A stretch of 11,527 nucleotides of DNA from the NCBI GenBank assembly GCA_001275005.1, contig JWZX01000428.1:1-11527 (forward strand). Reading direction: 5' to 3'. This stretch comes from Chrysochromulina tobinii. Taxonomy: Eukaryota > Haptophyta > Prymnesiales > Chrysochromulinaceae. Shown here piece by piece: positions 7,150-11,527 of this stretch (position 1 is the stretch's first letter; each line of letters begins with the position of its first letter). A program made the translations under genes and the position numbers. Below the pieces are notes generated by a model. It was not told the origin of the DNA. It saw only the letters and a list, made by a program, of their open reading frames with translations, and searched no databases.

Positions 7150-9037
7150 GCCGCCTCCGCCATCCGAGGCGCTCTCTCCGCCGTGCGCGAGGGGCTGGGC
7201 GCCGGACCGGGCGCCGGACCGAGCGCCGTGCTGAGCGCGCGCACGCCCTGCTGGGGGGGCGTAACGGACGCGCCGTCGGACCGACCGAAACGCCCAGGAC
7301 AGCGCCAGCACGACCCTCGGCAGCGTACCAAAGCGCCATCCTTCAAGGCTTGCCCACTGCGGCGCCCGTTGGACTGCCCCGAATGGCCCTCCAACTCCCC
7401 ACAGCCTGCGGCACCGACTGACGAAACTCAACGGCCGATTGACGAACCTCAACGGCCGGCTGACGAGCCTCGGCGGCGCTGCCTGCCCGCAGCCTTGGTG
7501 CTCGGCGCGCGCGGCTGCGGCGCCCCTGCCTTTGGTCAACGGCTGCTGTCCCACCCGGATGTGGCGCGTGCCCCCCGGGGGATGGCCCCCTGGTGGACGT
7601 ACCCCTCCCTCGAGAACTTCACAGGTGATTGCGACTGATTGCCCCCCGGGGGATGGCCCCCTGGTGGACGTATCCCTCCCTTGAGAACTTCACAGGTGAC
7701 TGATGACCACTGATGACCACTGATTGCGTCTGAGTGCATGCTCACACCCCTCCCTCGAGAACTTCACAGGTGACTGATGACCACTGATGACCACTGATTG
7801 CGTCTGAGTGCATGCTCACACCCCTCCCTTGAGAACTTCACAGAGCACCCGGGCATGCGCCGCGCCGTCGCGGGCGTTGTCGCTCGCGAAGGCGGCGCTC
7901 GACACGGCGCTCGGCACGACGCTCGGCACGGCGCGCCGCCCGCGCCCGCGACGGCGCTCCTGCTCGTGCAGCAAAGCACACTGGATGCGCGATCGGCGGG
8001 ATGGGGGCGCGTGCTGCGTGCCAAGGGCGTCGAGCTATTCGATCTGCTCCCGCGCGTGCAGGCGAGTCTCGTCAAACTGCCTCTGATGGCCTTCTGATGG
8101 CCTTCTGATGGCCTCTGATGGCCTCTGATGGCCTCTGATGGCTTCTGATGGCCTCTGATGAGCTCTGATGAGTTCTGTTCGACTTGTTTCTCTGATGGGT
8201 CTCGTCAATGAGTCTCGTCAATGGCCTCTGATGAGTTCTGTTCGACTTGTTCCCGCGTGTGCAGCCTGGGCTCAAGGTGATTGCCTCTCTCATTGCATGC
8301 TGATTGCATCCCTCATTGCATGCGTGTGCAGCCTGGGCTCAAGGTGATTGCCTCTCTCATTGCATGCGGATTGCATGCTGATTGCATCCCTCATTGCATG
8401 CGTGTGCAGCCTGGGCTCAAGGTGCTCCTGTACGTCTGCGAGCCGCTCACGCGCCTTCACAGCCTCGAGAGGCGCCTTCACAGCCTCGAGAGGCGACGGG
8501 CGGCTTCGTCAACCCCTAATGGCGATGGCAATCGGGAGCGCGACTTGCCTAATTTGGATGGCAACTGGACGAGAGAGGCCCTGGCGCAGCTCGCGACGCT
8601 GAATGCATGCACCACGCACGAGCCGTTACCGACGTGCGCCGCGCGCCTCGCCGCCGCCAATCCGATAGTGGACGGGCTGTACGGCGTGTGGTTACGCGCG
8701 CTGTTGCGGGCGCTGCCGGCGGCGCAGCTGCGCGTGCTGCGCGCGGAGGACGAGGCGCGCGCGCCGTCGCGGGCGCTGCGCGAGGCGTGGCGCTTTTTCG
8801 GGCTGCGCGAATTGCCTAATTTGGACGACGGAGCGCTCGGTACGGCGCTCGGCGCGGCGCTCGGCACGGCGGCCCCTGGCCCCAAGCCGTGGAGATGAGG
8901 GTGAGCGGCCGGCGCTCAAGTCGGCGCTCGAGACGGGCGCCCTCGCCGCCCTCGCGGCCTTCTATCGCGAGCACAGCGCCGAGCTGGTGCAGCTGATGGA
9001 TGGGGATGAGAGATTTGCGTGGGGTGCGGCGGCGTAG
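7150..9037 (+). CDS. Exons 12-14: sulfotransferase-like domain, degenerate PAPS sites
   Basis: Exons: 7150-7624, 7844-8061, then 8410 to TAG 9035-9037 with one frame change. Exon 12 begins with a low-complexity linker (GPGAGPS; three 21-bp repeats giving DETQRP/DEPQRP, about 7418-7480), then LVLGARGCGAPAFGQRLLSH, which matches the 5'-phosphosulfate-binding loop of Golgi carbohydrate sulfotransferases, usually GxRKxGT. Exon 14 holds PGLKVLLYVCEPLTRLHS, the 3'-phosphate motif, usually RDPxxRxxS. Next come NPIVDGLYGVWLRALLRALP and VLRAEDEARAPSRALREAWR, typical of the family C-terminal half, then FYREHSAELVQLMDGDERFAW before the stop. The loop Lys and Thr and the RD pair are altered (G, A, CE), so sulfotransfer may be lost. 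No own start codon precedes the loop outside intron sequence, which supports fusion to the propeller. Confidence 0.72.
7625..7843 (+). repeat. Intron 12 built from exon 12 end duplications
   Basis: GT-AG intron of 219 bp, phase 1 (TTCACAG|gtgattg ... TTCACAG|AGCACC), giving SLENFTEHPGM. The last 54 bases of exon 12 (7571-7624) recur at 7642-7695 with two differences. A 74-bp unit ending in GAGAACTTCACAG is then repeated in tandem (7696-7769, 7770-7843) with one difference. Three successive AG sites result; only the last leads into the next exon. Confidence 0.78.
8062..8409 (+). repeat. Intron 13, GC-AG type, three stacked acceptors
   Basis: Phase-0 intron of 348 bp. The donor is CAG|GCGAGT (same as intron 4), the acceptor GTGTGCAG|CCTGGGCTCAAG, giving LLPRVQPGLKVLLYV. 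CGTGTGCAGCCTGGGCTCAA occurs at 8256, 8323 and 8401. The upstream exon end also has an echo: exon GAGCTATTCGATCTGCTCCC, intron GAGTTCTGTTCGACTTGTTC at 8233 and again at 8170. The middle (about 8086-8160) is a TCTGATGGCC array. Confidence 0.72.
8452..8493 (+). repeat. 21-bp in-frame tandem duplication in exon 14
   Basis: CGCCTTCACAGCCTCGAGAGG plus its exact copy encodes RLHSLER twice, directly at the 3'-phosphate-binding motif of the sulfotransferase-like domain. Confidence 0.9.
8838..8898 (+). other. Unresolved frame change near the end of exon 14
   Basis: The frame carrying the sulfotransferase C-terminal half stops at 8896-8898. The frame carrying the terminal FYREHSAELVQLMDG segment is also open across 8838-8898 and runs to TAG 9035. 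The overlap is a GCGCTCGGCGCGG-type repeat. An indel, or a very small intron from a GT at 8840, would reconcile them. A protein ending at 8898 is the alternative. Confidence 0.65.
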
Positions 9038-9266
9038 GCCGTAGCTTGAAAAAGTGTAGTGCAGGCAGTTGAGTTCCCGTCACGAACGAATCGCGTGTAC
9101 GTAGCAAGAAAAGGGCGCGATGATCTTGAACTTGAATCTTGATAGCCCCACACACGCCACGATTTCGAGACGTCTGGAGTTGCATGCAAGAATCTGCTTT
9201 CGAAGCAAACTTGAGAGTTCTTTCGGCCTTGGATAAAAACCCAATGGCACAGAGCTTGGCGCGTGC
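9038..9266 (+). promoter_or_regulatory. Intergenic region with TATA-like motif
   Basis: Between the TAG at 9037 and the ATG at 9267 base composition becomes noticeably AT-richer and the intron-type repeats vanish. It must hold the 3' end of the first gene and the promoter of the second. GGATAAAAAC at 9231-9240 is TATA-like but only about 30 bases before the ATG, so it would give a very short leader. The palindrome TGCATGCA is at 9181. A frame starting at 9184 is open but not in phase with the downstream gene. No clear polyadenylation signal is seen. Confidence 0.35.
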
Positions 9267-10499
9267 ATGTCAGGCCTGGTCGCGGTTTGCTTGTCTGGCG
9301 AGTTGCGATCCTTTTACCAGCCCTCCGTACAGGAGGGCCTGATCAAGAGGCTCGACAAGCCCGGGTACGAGTACTTCATCTCGACAGACCATGGATCCGC
9401 CGCCGCTGGGCCCAGGCCCGAGAGCATCGTCTCAACGGGCCGTGGAGCATCGGCGCCGTGGAACGACAGCATCAGCAACGACAGCATGGGCAGCAGTGAG
9501 GGCGCTGTCGTGGGCAGCACGCTCTCCGTGCGCAGCGTCTATGTCGACAGCGGCGAGACGCTCAGGCCCGACCGCAACGGCAACGAGCATGGGCAACTAA
9601 GCTGTCCACGAGGCACAATGACCCATCCGTATCTCTTCCCGATGACGGTGCGCTTCGTGGCCTGTGCACGCCTCATCTTTCGCGAGGAGCGCCAGCGCCG
9701 CTTTTCGTACACGCACGTCATCCGCACGCGCACGGATCTCCATTTTGTCGTCCCCTTTCCGCACCCGGAGGAGGCGTTGGCACGCGCGAACGCCGACGTG
9801 CTCCTCTTTGACGATCAGGTGCGCACTGAGTGCCACTGAGTGCCACTACTATCGTACTACTATCGTGGCCCCTATTGTAAACCTATGGCACTGGTCCCTA
9901 CATGTAATTGATCCTGATGTTACTTGATGTCGCTCCTTTGATGAGTACCTCATGAGACATTATTGATCCGCCTTGATCCTGATGAGTACCTCATGAGGTC
10001 ATGAGCACCCGACCTGACCCTCTTCGAACTTCGATGAGCACAGTTGGCTGTGGCACGTCGGTTGCATGCGGACGTGCTGCTGCTCAACCCTCTGCTCGCG
10101 TACCGCGAATGCCACGGACCGGAGGCGTGGGCGCGTGCATGCAACCAGAGCGTCGCGCGATCTCGATCTGATCTCGTGGCCCGCCGCACCCCCTGCTCGC
10201 CCATGAACCTCATCGTGAGCGAAGCAGATCGCACAAATCGCACCTCGGATGGCATCTGATGGCAACTGATGGCCTCCTGATTGGCCTCCTGATGGCCGCC
10301 TAATTGCCTCCCTCATCAGGTGAGCTACCATCCAGAGCCGCTTCGGCTCGTCCAGTGCGGCTTCACGTTCTCCGTCAAAGCGCACTGTGCAGCCCTGTTT
10401 GCGCCGTGCCTGGCCGTGATTGTGAGGGCGCCTAATTCCACAGCGGGGTCGGGTGGAAAGAGCCGATGTATGCCGGTGGGGCGCCCTCTTGCAGGATGA
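9267..10499 (+). CDS. Glycosyltransferase-like protein
   Basis: Exons: 9267-9818, 10044-10214, 10320-10499 (TGA 10497-10499), about 300 residues; phases agree (0 and 0). The start MSGLVAVCLSGELRSFYQP matches the opening beta-strand of a loosely defined family of glycosyltransferase-like proteins (VAVxxSGxLR). YTHVIRTRTDLHF resembles their RTRxDL motif, and VLLFDDQ|LAVARRLHADVLLLNP follows. Exon 3 (YHPEPLRLVQCGFTFSVKAH) ends with an NST sequon. Enzyme activity and sugar are unknown. No signal anchor is seen after this ATG, so a first exon may be missing or the protein may be short at its N-terminus. The read-through of each donor meets a stop soon after, consistent with real introns. It lies 230 bases downstream of the sulfotransferase end, same strand. 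Confidence 0.68.
9819..10043 (+). repeat. Glycosyltransferase gene intron 1
   Basis: GT-AG intron of 225 bp, phase 0 (GATCAG|gtgcgcact ... GATGAGCACAG|TTGGCT). It is less repetitive than the others: short direct repeats (GAGTGCCACT twice, CTACTATCGT twice) and two copies of GATGAGTACCTCATGAG (about 9939 and 9979), whose ATGAG/CTCAT arms can pair. Confidence 0.68.
10215..10319 (+). repeat. Glycosyltransferase gene intron 2, introner-like
   Basis: GT-AG intron of 105 bp, phase 0 (CTCATC|gtgagcga ... CCCTCATCAG|GTGAGCTA). Intron and downstream exon both begin GTGAGC. The 3' part is a short run of CTGATGGC-type units ending in CTAATTGCCTCCCTCATCAG. Confidence 0.78.
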
Positions 10500-11067
10500 T
10501 TCCCATGATCCATGATCCATTCCATTTGCGTTTTCGGCGGCGTTTTTCCGGTCACTAGGCCTCTTTTAGAATTTAGTGTCGAGGCGGACTTCCTCACACC
10601 TCAGCGAATTCCGTTCCTTTTCGTGGCACGATCGGACCTCAATCTCGGACCAATCTCGGACAATTGCACCTCGCTCGCACGCACGTCGCTACTATCAAGC
10701 CGCCTCCCGCCGATCTACCGCCTGCCTGCCCTAGTATGCTTACAGTACGGCCTACGCCCTTGCCACCGATTCTTTGCACATCATGGATCATGCGTACTCT
10801 GTACTTGTTCTCCAGCGGGGTTCTGCTGTGGGGTTCTGCTGACCGGGTTTGGGTCCATTGCCATGCGGGCAGCCCACCTCGACCTCGGAGATGCGACCTC
10901 GGAGATGCGACCTCGGAGATGCGACCTCGTGTGCACCTCCGCTCCTCCGCGGCACTCGGCCTGTATCTTGCTCTCACATGCAGACGATGCCTCCCCCGAA
11001 GACCTGTGCCCCCCCCGAAGACCTGTGCCCTGCTCGGGCACGACGGCACCGAGATCTCGATCCGAGT
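10500..11067. other. Non-coding interval with small tandem repeats
   Basis: This stretch separates two convergent genes. It holds CCATGATCCATGATCCATTCC (10503-10523 region), AATCTCGGACC repeats (about 10640-10662), a 15-bp GACCTCGGAGATGCG tandem repeat of just over three copies (about 10880-10929), and CCCCCGAAGACCTGTGCCC twice (about 10992-11030). A plus-strand frame from 10512 to 11156 is open but runs antisense into the next gene and has no recognisable protein character. Presumably it contains both 3' untranslated regions. Confidence 0.55.
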
Positions 11068-11527
11068 TCAGATGCAATCTCGCGAACGAGATACAATCTC
11101 GTCTCGCGACTTCTCATCGCTCAGCCGGAGGTCGACGGGCTCACCTGCCTTATTAGGGCCTGTGGTTGAGTCTGTCAGGTCGATGGTCGAAGAGAGAAGG
11201 CTCGCGTGGCCTCCCTTCACACCGCCCATGCTCTTCACAGCGGCCTCGAGCAGCCTGCCCCCCTCGACGTGCTTCTCGTTCAAGCCCTCCTCCGTAACGG
11301 CTGTCAGGAGCTCCCGCAGCAATCTCGGCTCATTCTCGCTCAGCCATGTGAGCACTTGCCTAAAATGGGCCGTCGGCCGTCGCAGGAGCCACGTCACTGG
11401 CCGCATGGTCCAGGTATACCTGATGGAAGAGGCAATCAGCGGTCTTCAGAGGCAATCAGCGGCCATCGGCGGCCATCAGCGGTACTCAGGGCCAGATGGT
11501 TCACGCGTACCCGTCCTCAAGCAGGGG
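11068..11527 (-). CDS. Unrecognised protein, C-terminal part
   Basis: Minus-strand exons 11527-11511 (partial) and 11419-11068, with a TGA at 11070-11068. The splice joins CTTGAGGACGG to GTATACCTGG in phase 2, giving LLEDGYTWTMRPVTW. The body is helical-looking and non-repetitive (HFRQVLTWLSENEPRLLREL, EEGLNEKHVEGGRLLEAAVK). I do not recognise it. The C-terminal end is uncertain: CCTAATAAGGCAG followed by GTGAGC at about 11143 could be a donor, or an acceptor like that of intron 4, so the last ~25 residues may not be real. Its direction is convergent with the glycosyltransferase-like gene. Confidence 0.65.
11420..11510 (-). repeat. Minus-strand intron, introner-like
   Basis: On the minus strand this 91-bp GT-AG intron begins GTACGCGTG and ends CTGATTGCCTCTTCCATCAG, followed by GTATAC. 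It belongs to the same family as the plus-strand introns but lies in the opposite orientation, matching its host gene. Confidence 0.75.

Noticed and set aside
7126-7638. Separate sulfotransferase gene starting at the ATG at 7126
   Set aside because: That ATG is inside the intron 11 repeat array, 24 bases before an acceptor in the correct phase, so it is more likely spliced out. Not fully excluded.
10380-10450. Tiny intron ending at CCTAATTCCACAG in the last exon of the glycosyltransferase-like gene
   Set aside because: The only matching GTGAGG donor would make a 22-base intron, too short to splice, and the frame is open without it.
10512-11156. Plus-strand open frame of 214 codons
   Set aside because: It covers the minisatellite-bearing intergenic region and runs antisense into the better-supported minus-strand gene; its composition looks like random translation.

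Overview
This window looks like nuclear DNA of a GC-rich, intron-bearing eukaryote. A marine microalga (haptophyte, stramenopile or dinoflagellate type) is my guess; the sequence does not name the lineage. The grounds are coding blocks with alga-like secretory-pathway domains, clean GT-AG and GC-AG splice junctions whose phases agree from exon to exon, and no bacterial operon or ribosome-binding signals.

Layout. (1) 1-880, minus: the 5' part of an unrecognised gene that runs off the left edge. (2) 881-1090: a short divergent intergenic region. (3) 1091-9037, plus: about 14 exons that read as one continuous chain. They encode a type II signal anchor with a Cys-rich, glycosylatable luminal stretch (exon 1), a FAM20/Four-jointed-like atypical kinase (exons 2-6), an RCC1-type beta-propeller (exons 7-11), and a sulfotransferase-like domain with degenerate PAPS-binding motifs (exons 12-14). 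Junction phases support one fused protein, but separate genes remain possible because two frame changes (about 4488-4750 and 8838-8895) are unresolved. (4) 9038-9266: intergenic. (5) 9267-10499, plus: a three-exon glycosyltransferase-like gene. (6) 10500-11067: non-coding with small tandem repeats. (7) 11068-11527, minus: the 3' part of an unrecognised gene with one intron.

The most striking feature is the introns. Most are 10-bp-period arrays of CTGATGGCCT / CTGATTGCCT units, and at least seven end in near-identical CTGATTGCCTCCCTCATCAG. The first bases of the intron (GTAC, GTGA, GTGAGTGC) often repeat the first bases of the next exon, as expected if an element inserted, duplicated its target and used the duplicated GT as a donor. 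They therefore look like introner elements. Several also carry 'echoes' of their flanking exon edges, in one case a 66-bp copy with one mismatch, in another a copy of the uninterrupted exon-exon junction. A reverse-oriented copy lies in frame inside a coding exon.

Functionally, a Golgi-type kinase, a sulfotransferase-like domain and a neighbouring glycosyltransferase-like gene together suggest modification of secreted proteins or polysaccharides. That is inference from domain content only.
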